Source of the DNA: Collinsella aerofaciens
GTDB lineage: Bacteria; Actinomycetota; Coriobacteriia; Coriobacteriales; Coriobacteriaceae
NCBI RefSeq assembly: GCF_002736145.1
Contig: NZ_CP024160.1
Span: forward strand, 930,001-994,000
Reading direction: 5' to 3'
DNA length: 64,000 nt
The notes under the pieces: generated by a model
What the model was told of the DNA's origin: nothing
Seen by the model: only the letters and a program-made list of their open reading frames with translations
Database searches by the model: none
Made by a program: the position numbers and the translations under genes
Shown: positions 8,607-16,871 of the stretch, in pieces
Position numbering within the stretch: the first letter of the stretch is position 1
How the letters are laid out: each line of letters starts with the position of its first letter

Positions 8607-9827
8607 ATGGTTGATGAGGACTTTGCCTGGCGGCTTGCGCAGGAGCTTGTGCGGATTGACAGCTCAGACCCGGGCGCGTATGAGGATGAAATTGAGCGGT
8701 ATATCAAAGCGCTGGTTGAGGAACGGCTGGCACGGTTGAACCACCCGACACTCGATGCCATACGGGTTGAGGAGCTTGAGGTGCTCCCCGGACGCCGCAA
8801 CCTTATGATCACCGTGCCCGGTTTGAGCGACGAGCCACGGCTCGTCTACATCTGCCACATGGATACCGTTACCTTGGGCAATGGCTGGGACGCGGACATC
8901 GCACCGCTTGGGGCGGTTGTGCGCAACGACAAACTCTATGGCCGCGGTGCCTGCGACATGAAGGGCGGCCTGGCTTGCGCCATTACCGCGCTTGCCCACA
9001 CACTCGAGCGCGTGGCGGCGGATGGCGCGCTGCCACGCCGCGGCTTTTCGCTCATCTGCTCGGTCGACGAGGAAGACTTCATGCGCGGCTCAGAAGCCGC
9101 GATCGATGCTGGCTGGGTCGGCTCGCGCGAATGGGTGCTGGACACCGAACCCACCGACGGACAGATCCAGGTGGCGCACAAGGGGCGTACGTGGTTCGAG
9201 ATTGAAATGGCCGGCATCACGGCTCATGCAAGCCAGCCTTGGAAGGGCGCAGACGCCGTCGCCGCCATGGCCGAGGTCGTGTGTTCGCTCCGTCGCGCGT
9301 TTGCGGCGCTGCCCGCGCACGATAAGCTGGGGCCATCGACCATCACGTTTGGCCAAATCGAGGGCGGATATCGCCCCTATGTCGTGCCCGACCGCGCCAA
9401 AGTCTGGGTCGACATGCGTCTGACCCCGCCGACCGATACGGCCGCCGCGACGCGCATGGTAGAGCAGGCCATCGCCGTCGCCGAAGCCGCCGTTCCCGGT
9501 TGCCATGGCAGCTACACCGTGACGGGCGACCGCCCCGCCATCGAGCGCGACCCGAGCTCTCCCCTTCTAGCAGCGCTCAAGCGTGCCGCCGATGGCGTGA
9601 CGGACGCGGACACGACCGTCGGCTTCTTTACCGGCTACACCGATACCGCCGTCATTGCCGGCAAGACAGGCAACCGCAATTGTATGAGCTACGGCCCCGG
9701 CTCGTTGGCGCTCGCACACAAGCCCGACGAGTATGTGCCCCATGCCGATATCGTTCGCTGCCAAAACGTGCTCATCGCGCTCGCCGATAACGTGCTCTGG
9801 GACGCGAATGGACAAGTTGGGGCATAA
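8607..9827 (+). CDS. M20 family metallopeptidase (ArgE/DapE-like)
   Basis: Cytoplasmic two-zinc amidohydrolase of the ArgE/DapE/CPG2 type; the true substrate is not readable from sequence. The 406-aa product has the metal motif VYICHMDTV, then LYGRGACDMKGGLA with the bridging Asp, CSVDEEDF with the catalytic Glu, and a dimerisation domain in the middle (about 185-300). The last metal ligand is in SYGPGSLALAHKPDE. ATG 8607 is preferred to the upstream TTG 8577 because GTGAGG lies 6-7 bases before it. It is divergent from the nuclease-like gene and followed by the DUF1015 gene 39 bp downstream. Confidence 0.88.
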   Translation: MVDEDFAWRLAQELVRIDSSDPGAYEDEIERYIKALVEERLARLNHPTLDAIRVEELEVLPGRRNLMITVPGLSDEPRLVYICHMDTVTLGNGWDADIAPLGAVVRNDKLYGRGACDMKGGLACAITALAHTLERVAADGALPRRGFSLICSVDEEDFMRGSEAAIDAGWVGSREWVLDTEPTDGQIQVAHKGRTWFEIEMAGITAHASQPWKGADAVAAMAEVVCSLRRAFAALPAHDKLGPSTITFGQIEGGYRPYVVPDRAKVWVDMRLTPPTDTAAATRMVEQAIAVAEAAVPGCHGSYTVTGDRPAIERDPSSPLLAALKRAADGVTDADTTVGFFTGYTDTAVIAGKTGNRNCMSYGPGSLALAHKPDEYVPHADIVRCQNVLIALADNVLWDANGQVGA

Positions 9828-9866
9828 TAAGCCGCGAACAAACCGACTCGCGCGTTAGGACCGCCC

Positions 9867-10550
9867 ATGAAAGCACTTCCGTTTCCCTGCATCCGCCCGG
9901 CTCAGGACCGTGTGCTCGAGGCGCTGCCTGCGATGGGCGGTATCCTGAGCGGCAACGACGCCCTGCGCGGAGCCCTTGCCGATGGCCTGATGCTCAAGGA
10001 CCCGGGTGCGGCGTATTACGTGTACGAATGCTCGGGCGAGCCGGGACGCGTGACGGGTGTCGTGGCGATCTGCCCGACGAGTGTACTTGCGGGCGACAAG
10101 GGCGATGTCAGCGCTGACGTGGCCGCCGCTGCGCTCGCGATCGCCGAGCTCAAGGTGCAGCCGCGCCCCGTGTCGCTCGCCTACGAGGCCTCGCCCGTCA
10201 TGGATATCATCCTGGGCGCCGCCAAAGAGGGCGCGTCGCTCTACGCCGTCACCGACCCCGCGGGCATTACGCACCGCGCGTGGGAGGTCAAGCGCGAGGA
10301 CGCCGTCGGGGCCATCCGCGCTATGCTCGACCAAGCACCGGAGCCGGCACTGGCCGACGACCCCGCCTACGCCGCCGCTCTGACCGGGGCGTCGCAGCTG
10401 CTGGCCGATGAGGCCCGTGCTGCCGGAACGTACACCGGCAAGGAGCCGTTCAACTTTACCGTTGCCGTGCTCTTCCCCGCCGCGCAGGTCAGCGGCGCCG
10501 CGCCGCAGGTTCCGACGGGTCTGCTCACGCACCAGGTCGCACGGTTCTAG
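9867..10550 (+). CDS. Short DUF1015 family protein
   Basis: Function unknown. The start LPFPCIRPAQDRVLEALPAM is that of DUF1015 proteins, which commonly sit next to serC-serA in Firmicutes. Here the protein is 227 aa, about half the usual 400 or so, and the familiar later portions (histidine-rich centre and C-terminal half) are missing. Because it ends cleanly at a strong terminator it may be a lineage-specific short form and not a recent fragment. It lies 2.8 kb from serA, separated by the inverted-repeat element, a nuclease-like gene and the M20 peptidase. TTAGGA precedes the ATG. Confidence 0.65.
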   Translation: MKALPFPCIRPAQDRVLEALPAMGGILSGNDALRGALADGLMLKDPGAAYYVYECSGEPGRVTGVVAICPTSVLAGDKGDVSADVAAAALAIAELKVQPRPVSLAYEASPVMDIILGAAKEGASLYAVTDPAGITHRAWEVKREDAVGAIRAMLDQAPEPALADDPAYAAALTGASQLLADEARAAGTYTGKEPFNFTVAVLFPAAQVSGAAPQVPTGLLTHQVARF

Positions 10551-10595
10551 CAAGACTAAAGCGCCCGGCACAAAAATCGGCAGCTCAACAAACAG

Positions 10596-10637
10596 GGGGC
10601 GGAGATGCAGCAGGTACATGCATCTCCGCCCCTTTTG
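10596..10637. terminator. Bidirectional terminator
   Basis: Perfect 14-bp stem (10596-10609 with 10619-10632) followed by TTTTGCG, between the convergent DUF1015 and histidine phosphatase genes. Confidence 0.85.
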
Positions 10638-10679
10638 CGTCGAGAAGTTATGCCGGCGACCCGTGCCGCCACGCTCGCG

Positions 10680-11315
10680 TTATCCCCGCTGCGGGCCTGC
10701 TGCCGCCACAAGTGGTTCAAGCCCCAGCTCGCGCGCGTAATCCTCCTGCGTAAAGACTTCGACCAGCTCAAACGTGTCGGATTCGTCGTCAAACGCAAAG
10801 TGCAGCACCGAGCAGTTGCCCGGCACGCGCTCGTGCTCGTCGGCCGCCGCTCCCCTCACGTGATCCAAAAACTCCTTGATGGCCGATCCGTGGCTCACCG
10901 CAAGGACGCACTCGTGGTCCGGGCGCCGCATGAGTTCGGTCAGCGTCGCCACCATGCGCTCGCGCACCTGGATCTGGCCCTCGCCGCCAAATTGACGATA
11001 GAAATCGCGCCACGGGCGCTCGGGCATAAGCATCACGCGCTCGGCCTCAAAGTCGCCAAAGAACCACTCGCGCAGACCGTCCAGGCGCTCGTACGCCAAG
11101 CCCGGCCACAAGTTGGCGATAGTCTGCTCGGTGCGATGAAGCGTGGAGGTGTAGGCATGATCGGGCTCAATGCCGCGCGCACGTAAAAACATGCCGGCGC
11201 GCGCCGCCTGGTCGCAACCCAACTGCGTAAGCGGCGAGTCACTCCAGCCCTGAATAATGCGCTTAAGGTTGAATATCGTCTGTCCATGACGGACCAGATA
11301 CAGATCTTTATTCAT
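10680..11315 (-). CDS. Histidine phosphatase family protein (downstream copy)
   Basis: Phosphoglycerate-mutase-like phosphatase. The 211-aa product has the catalytic LYLVRHGQTIFN at the very start (phospho-accepting His), the acid in LREWFFGDFE and the second His in AVSHGSAIKEF. Substrate unknown. ATG 11315 is chosen over an upstream frame extension because GAAAGG lies 6 bases before it. It follows a paralogue on the same strand by 17 bases; the two share order of motifs and length and look like a tandem duplication. Confidence 0.88.
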   Translation of the reverse strand: MNKDLYLVRHGQTIFNLKRIIQGWSDSPLTQLGCDQAARAGMFLRARGIEPDHAYTSTLHRTEQTIANLWPGLAYERLDGLREWFFGDFEAERVMLMPERPWRDFYRQFGGEGQIQVRERMVATLTELMRRPDHECVLAVSHGSAIKEFLDHVRGAAADEHERVPGNCSVLHFAFDDESDTFELVEVFTQEDYARELGLEPLVAAAGPQRG

Positions 11316-11332
11316 AGGGGTCCTTTCGTTCG

Positions 11333-11875
11333 TTACCAACCCAAGAGCGAAAACGCCCCGTCGCAATAGCCAAAATGAAGCACGGCACCGTTGTCGGGTA
11401 GCTCTCCCCCGCCAGTCACATACTCAAGAAACTCCTGGCAGGCTGAGCCGTGGGAAACCGCCAGCACGCAGTCGTGCTGCGGCCTGGCCATGATGCGGGA
11501 CAGCGCCGCGACCATGCGCGACTGAAGCTGCACTTCCGACTCACCGCCAAAGGCCACCGGATAATCGCCCCAGGGCTGCGGCGGCATCTCGCGATTTGAT
11601 GTGCCCTCCAGCGAGCCAAAATGCCACTCACGCAGGTCATCGACCAGCTCAATGGAACGGCCCTCGCCAACGATAAGCTCGGCCGTATGCCGCGCCCGGC
11701 CCAACGGCGAGGAATACACATGATCAAAGGCCACGCCACGCGCCGCAAACGCCGTACGCGCCGTCAGCGCCTGCTCGCGCCCGCGCGCCGTAAGCGGCGA
11801 ATCGTGCCAGCCCTGCAAAATGCTCTGCACATTGAGCTCAGTCTGCCCATGCCGCACCAAATACAGATCCGCCAC
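11333..11875 (-). CDS. Histidine phosphatase family protein (upstream copy)
   Basis: Phosphoglycerate-mutase-like phosphatase of 180 aa. Motifs: LYLVRHGQTELN at the N-terminus, LREWHFGSLEG with the proton donor, AVSHGSACQEF near the C-terminus. The start is taken as GTG 11875, just before ADLYLVRHG, with GGGGAGG upstream; the open frame to 12022 is not supported. It ends 17 bases before its paralogue. The phrase ILQGWHDSPLTARG matches IIQGWSDSPLTQLG in the second copy, showing close paralogy. Confidence 0.88.
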   Translation of the reverse strand: MADLYLVRHGQTELNVQSILQGWHDSPLTARGREQALTARTAFAARGVAFDHVYSSPLGRARHTAELIVGEGRSIELVDDLREWHFGSLEGTSNREMPPQPWGDYPVAFGGESEVQLQSRMVAALSRIMARPQHDCVLAVSHGSACQEFLEYVTGGGELPDNGAVLHFGYCDGAFSLLGW

Positions 11876-11892
11876 ACGCCCTCCCCTCGTAC

Positions 11893-11923
11893 CACCACAA
11901 AGGGGACAGGAGCCTTTGTGGTG
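11893..11923. repeat. Small dispersed hairpin (copy 1)
   Basis: CACCACAAAGG at 11893-11903 pairs perfectly with 11913-11923. The loop GGACAGGAG recurs, inverted, in a near-identical hairpin at 24753-24785. It lies between the nitroreductase 3' end and the phosphatase start. Confidence 0.75.
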
Positions 11924-11958
11924 ATTTTGCCGCCGGATTGCACCGCAACGACGCACAA

Positions 11959-12630
11959 CTACAGCAGCACGTCGGCAAGCGGACGCTTGGGTACGTGGTG
12001 CACCCGCGCCTCGTCGCGCCAATAATTGATGGAGCCGTCGGGGTTGGAATCGATCGCATCGATCACCTGCGTCTCGGCCGGAACGCCAAACGCCATGATC
12101 AGCTTGAGCTCATACTTGTCGTTATCGAGCCCCATGGCATCGATCGCGTGGGGCGTAAAGGCCTTGAACATGCAGGCTGCCACCTCGGGCGTGGCGCTGC
12201 GGGCGGCGAGCATCATCGTCTGTGCGGCAATGCCCGTGTCGACCTCGGTAATGGGAGCGGCGGGCTTGCCCGGAACGGCGCGCTCGGCAAGAATCGCGAT
12301 GTAGCCGGTCGGGCGCTCACCCTCGGCAGGACCCGGCCAGTCCTTAAGTGCGCCGGCCCATGCGAGCTCGTCAAATACACGCGCGCAATCCTCGGCACCG
12401 CTCACCACATGAAAACGAAGACGCTGAGCATTGGCACCACACGGGGTCAGGCGCGCCAGCTCCGCCAGCTCAAGCAAAAACTCGCGTGGCACGCGCATGG
12501 ACTCGTCAAAGCGACGGCACGTGCGGGAGCGGCGAACCAACGCATCAAACGCGTCCAAGCCGAGCTTTTCGCAACCCTGCTTTGCCATCGACTCGGCGCT
12601 TACCGGCGCCGCGGGAACTGTTTCGTTCAT
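11959..12630 (-). CDS. Nitroreductase family protein
   Basis: FMN-dependent oxidoreductase fold. The 223-aa product has the family FMN-binding start VRRSRTCRRFDES (about residues 32-44) and LARLTPCGANAQRLRFHVV, typical of small nitroreductases that reduce nitro or quinone compounds; the substrate is unknown. ATG 12630 has GGGGG upstream; the frame extends further to 12798 without a ribosome site. Upstream of the two histidine phosphatases on the same strand, 83 bases away and with a hairpin between, so co-transcription is uncertain. Confidence 0.85.
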   Translation of the reverse strand: MNETVPAAPVSAESMAKQGCEKLGLDAFDALVRRSRTCRRFDESMRVPREFLLELAELARLTPCGANAQRLRFHVVSGAEDCARVFDELAWAGALKDWPGPAEGERPTGYIAILAERAVPGKPAAPITEVDTGIAAQTMMLAARSATPEVAACMFKAFTPHAIDAMGLDNDKYELKLIMAFGVPAETQVIDAIDSNPDGSINYWRDEARVHHVPKRPLADVLL

Positions 12631-12865
12631 AGGGACCCCCAATTTCGGGCAATTGTTCTTAGGAGAATCTAACCTAAAACGTAGGCAATAACGAACAGGG
12701 CTGCAATGTTCTACACCTGTTGAATAGAAAATCGCGACGTGGGGAACAACGGAAACAATTCGGGGCCTTTGGGTTACGTTTCGCCCTCCCCGACCCATAC
12801 GCCAGCGCCTTTAGGCGATACTAGTTGTAACGATCAAGGCTTACGCCGCACGGAAAGGAGACATT

Positions 12866-13468
12866 ATGGGCATCTTTAAGAACGATGACCAAAAATCGAG
12901 CCAGTTTGGATTTGACGAGAAAAGCATGGCGGGCAAAGCCGTCAAGGCCGTACGCTGGATCTACGCCATCACGGGCGTCCTAGCGCTCATTGCTGGTATC
13001 GCGCTGCTTTTTGCACCCGCCAAGTCCCTCGTCTTTTTGACGACCGTCCTGGGCTTCTACTTTGTGATTACGGCAGCCATCAGGCTGTTCACTGCCATTT
13101 TTGAGCCGCTGCTGCCCACCGGCTGGCGCGTGACGAGCATCATCTCCAACCTACTCATTATCTTGGGCGGCGTCATAATCCTGCGCAACCAGGCCTTCTC
13201 GACCGCGACGCTTACCACGATGGTGGTTATCGTGGCCGGCTTTGGCTGGATTGTCGAAGGTGTCATGTCCATTCTGGAGTCCGAGCTTTCGTCCAACCGT
13301 GCCCTCGCCATCCTGAGCGGCGTACTCTCCATCATCGCCGGCATGTTCGTGTTTATCTATCCGCTGTGGTCGGCCAAGATGCTCGTCATCTTTAGCGGCG
13401 CCGCGCTGCTGGTGTTTGGCGTAACGCTGATTGTTCGCGCTATTCAATTTGGCAAACTGGTGCACTAG
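12866..13468 (+). CDS. DUF308 (HdeD-like) membrane protein
   Basis: A 200-aa integral membrane protein with six hydrophobic helices (about residues 32-52, 55-80, 92-110, 112-135, 143-162, 167-190) after a charged 30-residue N-terminus. The repeating pattern, a glycine-rich helix then a helix ending in R or E, is that of DUF308/HdeD proteins. In Escherichia coli HdeD is linked to acid resistance; no such role can be shown here. AAAGGAG lies 6 bases before the ATG. The stop abuts the start of the next gene directly. Confidence 0.85.
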   Translation: MGIFKNDDQKSSQFGFDEKSMAGKAVKAVRWIYAITGVLALIAGIALLFAPAKSLVFLTTVLGFYFVITAAIRLFTAIFEPLLPTGWRVTSIISNLLIILGGVIILRNQAFSTATLTTMVVIVAGFGWIVEGVMSILESELSSNRALAILSGVLSIIAGMFVFIYPLWSAKMLVIFSGAALLVFGVTLIVRAIQFGKLVH

Positions 13469-13951
13469 ATGCCGCGAACGCTCTTTATTGATGCCGACGC
13501 CTGCCCGGTCACGCGCGAGTCGATTGACTGCGCGCGGCGGGCGGGCGTCGCCGTTGTTATCGCCGGCAACAGCACGCAAAACCTGGAACGACGCATTCGC
13601 CGCGACGACCCGCGCGATGCCGAGCACGCGCGACGCGGCTTTTGGGTTACGACGCTCGACGTGAGTGTGGGCGCCGATAGCGCCGACTTTGCCATTGTCG
13701 AACGCCTGCAGGCGGGCGACGTGGTCGTGACGCAGGACATTGGCTTGGCGAGCATGGTGCTCGGGCGCGATGCCGCCGCCATCGGTGTGCGCGGGCGCGT
13801 CTACGACAAAGCGACCATCGACATGCAGCTGTTTATTCGCCACGAGGAAAAGAAGGTGCGCCGCGCCGGCGGACGCACTTGCGGACCGGCGCCATTTACC
13901 AGCGAAGACCGCATCCGCTTTAAACGCAACCTCACCGAGCTGCTACGCTAA
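13469..13951 (+). CDS. YaiI/YqxD family protein (DUF188, UPF0178)
   Basis: Small protein of 160 aa with a predicted PIN-like nuclease fold; biochemical role unknown. It starts LFIDADACPVTRE, the hallmark acidic motif of the family, and has DFAIVERLQAGDVVVTQDIGLA and the conserved VYDKATIDMQL. The ATG directly follows the stop of the DUF308 gene with no spacer, so the two genes are translationally coupled. A terminator follows at 13954-13998. Confidence 0.92.
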   Translation: MPRTLFIDADACPVTRESIDCARRAGVAVVIAGNSTQNLERRIRRDDPRDAEHARRGFWVTTLDVSVGADSADFAIVERLQAGDVVVTQDIGLASMVLGRDAAAIGVRGRVYDKATIDMQLFIRHEEKKVRRAGGRTCGPAPFTSEDRIRFKRNLTELLR

Positions 13952-13953
13952 CC

Positions 13954-13998
13954 AAGGTAGATTTTTGGGACATGCCTAAAAATCTACCTTTTTGTTTT
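13954..13998 (+). terminator. Rho-independent terminator
   Basis: Perfect 13-bp stem (13954-13966 with 13978-13990) followed by TTTGTTTT. Confidence 0.88.
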
Positions 13999-14034
13999 GG
14001 CGATTGACGCGCATCCAATGCCCAAGTCATGGCG

Positions 14035-14084
14035 GTAGATTTTACGGCATGCCCCAGTTTTTACGGCATATCCCAATAATCTAC
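14035..14084. repeat. Degenerate hairpin related to the preceding terminator
   Basis: GTAGAT at 14035-14040 pairs with ATCTAC at 14079-14084, and TTTACGGCAT occurs twice inside (14041-14050, 14060-14069). The arms reuse the sequence of the 13954-13990 stem (GTAGATTTTT). It lies immediately at the 3' end of the minus-strand permease gene. Confidence 0.55.
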
Positions 14085-15179
14085 TTAGAGACCAACGGCG
14101 GAAAGGATGAGACCCCAGCCCGCGCCGATAACGTACATCATAATCAGGAACACGACGTTTTCGCGGGCGCTGCGGTTGGTGCGGAACAGGACCAGGTAGC
14201 CCACCCCGGCGGAAATGAGCGTGCCGGCGAGCATCGGCGCCAGCTGTAGCACGCCCTCCAGGTACAGCTGCGTAATGACCACGCTCGCCGAGCAGTTGGG
14301 GATCAGGCCGACAAGCGCCGAGCCCAGGACCGCAAGCGTCTCGTTGCCGCGCAGGAACTGCTCGATTGCGGACTCGCCGAACGTCTCGAGCACGGCGACC
14401 AGGACCAGCGTCACCAGGAAAATAAAAACCGAAACCTGCACAGTGTGCGAGATCGCACTGCGGATAATCGACAGAACGGGCGCGCCCTCGTGGGAGTGGT
14501 CGTGGCTGTGGCCGTGGTGGTGCTCATGCTCGCCCGTGTGACCGTGATCATGGCTGTGTCCGTGGTCGCGCTCATGTTCATCTTCATCATCATCGCAACC
14601 GCAATGGTCGCGCTCGCATAACTCGTGGATGTGGTCGGCGCTCACGCCCGCCTCGGCCACCTCGTCGATGATGTCACCGCCAGTGTGGTCGTCGTGCGCG
14701 CAGTTCACGTGGGCCGGGTTGGCCGCGGTTCCCAGCACGGTACGGCGAATCGCCGCATGCGCGCGGGCGTTACGACGCAGGCCGCGAATGGCGGCGTCCA
14801 CGATAAAGCCCGTAACCAACGCAATCAGTGCCTTCGAAGCCAAAAGCATCACCATGGTTTGCACGGGCACCTGCTCGGCGAGCAACAGCGGCAGCATCTC
14901 GTCGGAGGTCGAAAGGAACACCGCAACCAGCGTGCCCAGCGTCACGACGCGGCCGGCGTACAGCGTTGCTGCCATGGCCGAAAAGCCGCACTGCGGCACC
15001 ATGCCCAGCAACGAGCCAACCACGGGGCCCGCGGCACCGGCGCGCTTGATGGCGCCGTTAACGCTGTCGCCCGCGACGTGCTCCAGGGTCTCGAGGGCCA
15101 GATACGTCACCAACAAAAACGGCACCAGTGACAGCGTGTCCTTGCCGGCGTCGAGCAGAATATCAATCAACAAATCCAT
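14085..15179 (-). CDS. Putative ten-helix metal permease with His-rich loop (ArsP_2-like)
   Basis: Predicted membrane exporter of a divalent or heavy metal (family annotated as putative manganese transporter or arsenic efflux). The 364-aa product has two halves. Each carries a similar motif: GMVPQCGFSAMAATLY in the first and GLIPNCSASVVITQLY in the second, indicating an internal duplication with opposite topology. Between them, residues about 185-240 form a loop of His/Asp/Glu/Cys (HCGCDDDEDEH, HGHSHDHGH, HHHGHSHDH) able to bind metal. Convergent with the DUF188 gene. The cargo is inferred, not shown. Confidence 0.8.
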   Translation of the reverse strand: MDLLIDILLDAGKDTLSLVPFLLVTYLALETLEHVAGDSVNGAIKRAGAAGPVVGSLLGMVPQCGFSAMAATLYAGRVVTLGTLVAVFLSTSDEMLPLLLAEQVPVQTMVMLLASKALIALVTGFIVDAAIRGLRRNARAHAAIRRTVLGTAANPAHVNCAHDDHTGGDIIDEVAEAGVSADHIHELCERDHCGCDDDEDEHERDHGHSHDHGHTGEHEHHHGHSHDHSHEGAPVLSIIRSAISHTVQVSVFIFLVTLVLVAVLETFGESAIEQFLRGNETLAVLGSALVGLIPNCSASVVITQLYLEGVLQLAPMLAGTLISAGVGYLVLFRTNRSARENVVFLIMMYVIGAGWGLILSAVGL

Positions 15180-15350
15180 GACGGATGGAACCTTTCGTGT
15201 CTTTCGGCAGCATTGTAAAAGTCCTAGCGGTCAACTAGGGTATTGTAGTTGTCCCGGGCGCGGTGCCAATAGTTGCCCATGGTAAACTATCATCTCGCCA
15301 CAACTCAGTAACCCCGAGCCGCGCGACGCGGCCCGTCCAAGGAGCAGCCT

Positions 15351-16319
15351 ATGAACGTTTCGCAAGCACTCGAATACGAACGCCAACCGTTTATCCCCAT
15401 GTTTATCTATGGCGATCACGGTGCCATGGAGTCCGAGCGCCAGAAGGGCGAAGAGGCCCTCAAGGTGCTCGAGACCGAGTATTTTACTGCCGAGGACGAC
15501 CCCGGCTTCGACTTTGCCACCGTGCGCGACCTGGCCGACCGCAACCGCGACCTTTGCGACCAGATTGGCGAGGCACGCCTGCGCAACGTGACGCCCGCGA
15601 CGCTCTCGCGCGGCCTGTCCGACGCCGACACCTGCGCCGCCATCGGCAAAATGCAAAAGCGCACCGCCGCGTCCGTTATGCGCGAGATCCGCGGTGACCG
15701 CGACGCGCTCGGCGTGGCCTACGCCCGCAAGCCCATCCAGGGCACCGTGCTCGGTATCGACATCGAGACCACCGGCCGTGCACCCGAACGCGGTTATATC
15801 ATCAACGTCGGCTGGGAGATCATGGAACTCACCAGCGACGCCATCCCGCACGACGCCGAGGCGCACTACTGTGGCCTGCCCGACATCTACCGCGGCGAAG
15901 ATGTGCCGCTGTCGAATATCCACCACATTACCTGGGACGACATCGACGGCAAAACGCCCTTCCGCGAGAACAAGGAGCTGCAAAAGCAGCTGCTCAAGCT
16001 TATGAAGAAGTACCCGTACATGGCGCATAACGCCGCCTTTGAGGACAGCTGGTTCAAGATTCACCTGGACGGTTACGCCGAGGCACGCCGCGCGGGTAAG
16101 ATCATCGTCATCGACTCGCGCCAGATCTGCCGCAGCCTGGATGCCGACGTCCGCTCGCTCCCCCGCGAGTCCGCCCCCGCCGCACTCGAGAACTGGGCAC
16201 GCCGTCGCGGCACCCTCGCGCCCGACGCCAACGAGCAGCATCTGGGTCTGGACGACACCGACCTCATGCTCCGCACGGTACAGGCCGAGTTCAACCTCAA
16301 GAACCTATTCGCGAAATAA
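15351..16319 (+). CDS. DnaQ-like 3'-5' exonuclease domain protein
   Basis: Predicted DEDDh exonuclease. The 322-aa product has an uncharacterised N-terminal 125 residues, then motif I GIDIETTG (D137, E139), motif II AHNAAFED (D233) and the motif III region HLGLDDTDLML (near residue 295), which supplies the last His and Asp. Such stand-alone proteins may act in DNA repair or RNA trimming; the substrate is unknown. AAGGAG precedes the ATG. It is followed by a strong terminator at 16385-16422. Confidence 0.85.
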   Translation: MNVSQALEYERQPFIPMFIYGDHGAMESERQKGEEALKVLETEYFTAEDDPGFDFATVRDLADRNRDLCDQIGEARLRNVTPATLSRGLSDADTCAAIGKMQKRTAASVMREIRGDRDALGVAYARKPIQGTVLGIDIETTGRAPERGYIINVGWEIMELTSDAIPHDAEAHYCGLPDIYRGEDVPLSNIHHITWDDIDGKTPFRENKELQKQLLKLMKKYPYMAHNAAFEDSWFKIHLDGYAEARRAGKIIVIDSRQICRSLDADVRSLPRESAPAALENWARRRGTLAPDANEQHLGLDDTDLMLRTVQAEFNLKNLFAK

Positions 16320-16384
16320 CCGATCCATCTGCGGGAGCGCCTGCCAGGCACAGTGCAATCCGTCTGGACGCACCGGCACGCAGT

Positions 16385-16422
16385 AAACTAGGGCGCAGTC
16401 TTATGGCTGCACCCTAGTTTTC
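16385..16422 (+). terminator. Rho-independent terminator of the exonuclease gene
   Basis: AAACTAGGG at 16385-16393 pairs with 16412-16420, extended inward by GCAG/CTGC, followed by TTTTCATC. Confidence 0.8.
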
Positions 16423-16468
16423 ATCAAAACGAGCAAATACGCGTGCTTCACATAGTCGGCAGGTTGGC

Positions 16469-16658
16469 CCACCTACTTTTTTCGAGTTGTTCGGCCAGCT
16501 AAACCACTAGTCGAGGCCCCTTGAACCGCAATCGAGCGCTATAGTCGCCCCAATTTCGCAACCAAGCCCCATAAATCTACCTGAATCAATTCGAATAGGA
16601 CGTTGCGATCGCACCATTCGTATAGGATAAGGCCGAATAACTCAAATTATGTTGGTGA
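16469..16658. mobile_element. 190-bp inverted-repeat element upstream of the nuclease-like gene
   Basis: A 28-bp motif at 16469-16496 returns inverted at 16631-16658 (21 of 28 identical). The same motif occurs twice more, in the same arrangement, at 18100-18319. The interior has no convincing gene. The intergenic stretch from 16320 to 16871 otherwise holds a terminator, a hairpin (GGGGCAGC 16723-16730 with 16754-16761) and the palindrome CCCGAAGTTTCGGG at 16827-16840. Confidence 0.65.
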
Positions 16659-16826
16659 GGCATCTGAGCGGTCGGCAAAAACGCTTAGAAGCTACGAATC
16701 CGCAACTAAAGTTCACCAAAATGGGGCAGCCGACAGAAACCTCCCCAGCCGAAGCTGCCCCCCTCAATACGACAGCTCAAAAACCCACCGTTCGCAGAAG
16801 ATAAGCCGCGCCCCAATACCGTTGCC

Positions 16827-16840
16827 CGAAGTTTCGGGCG
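16827..16840. promoter_or_regulatory. Short perfect palindrome before the nuclease-like gene
   Basis: CCCGAAGTTTCGGG, 6-2-6 palindrome ending 31 bases before the ATG at 16872. Position fits an operator; no regulator is known. Confidence 0.35.
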
Positions 16841-16871
16841 TATATGGCGTCCGCTATGCCATCATGCGCGT

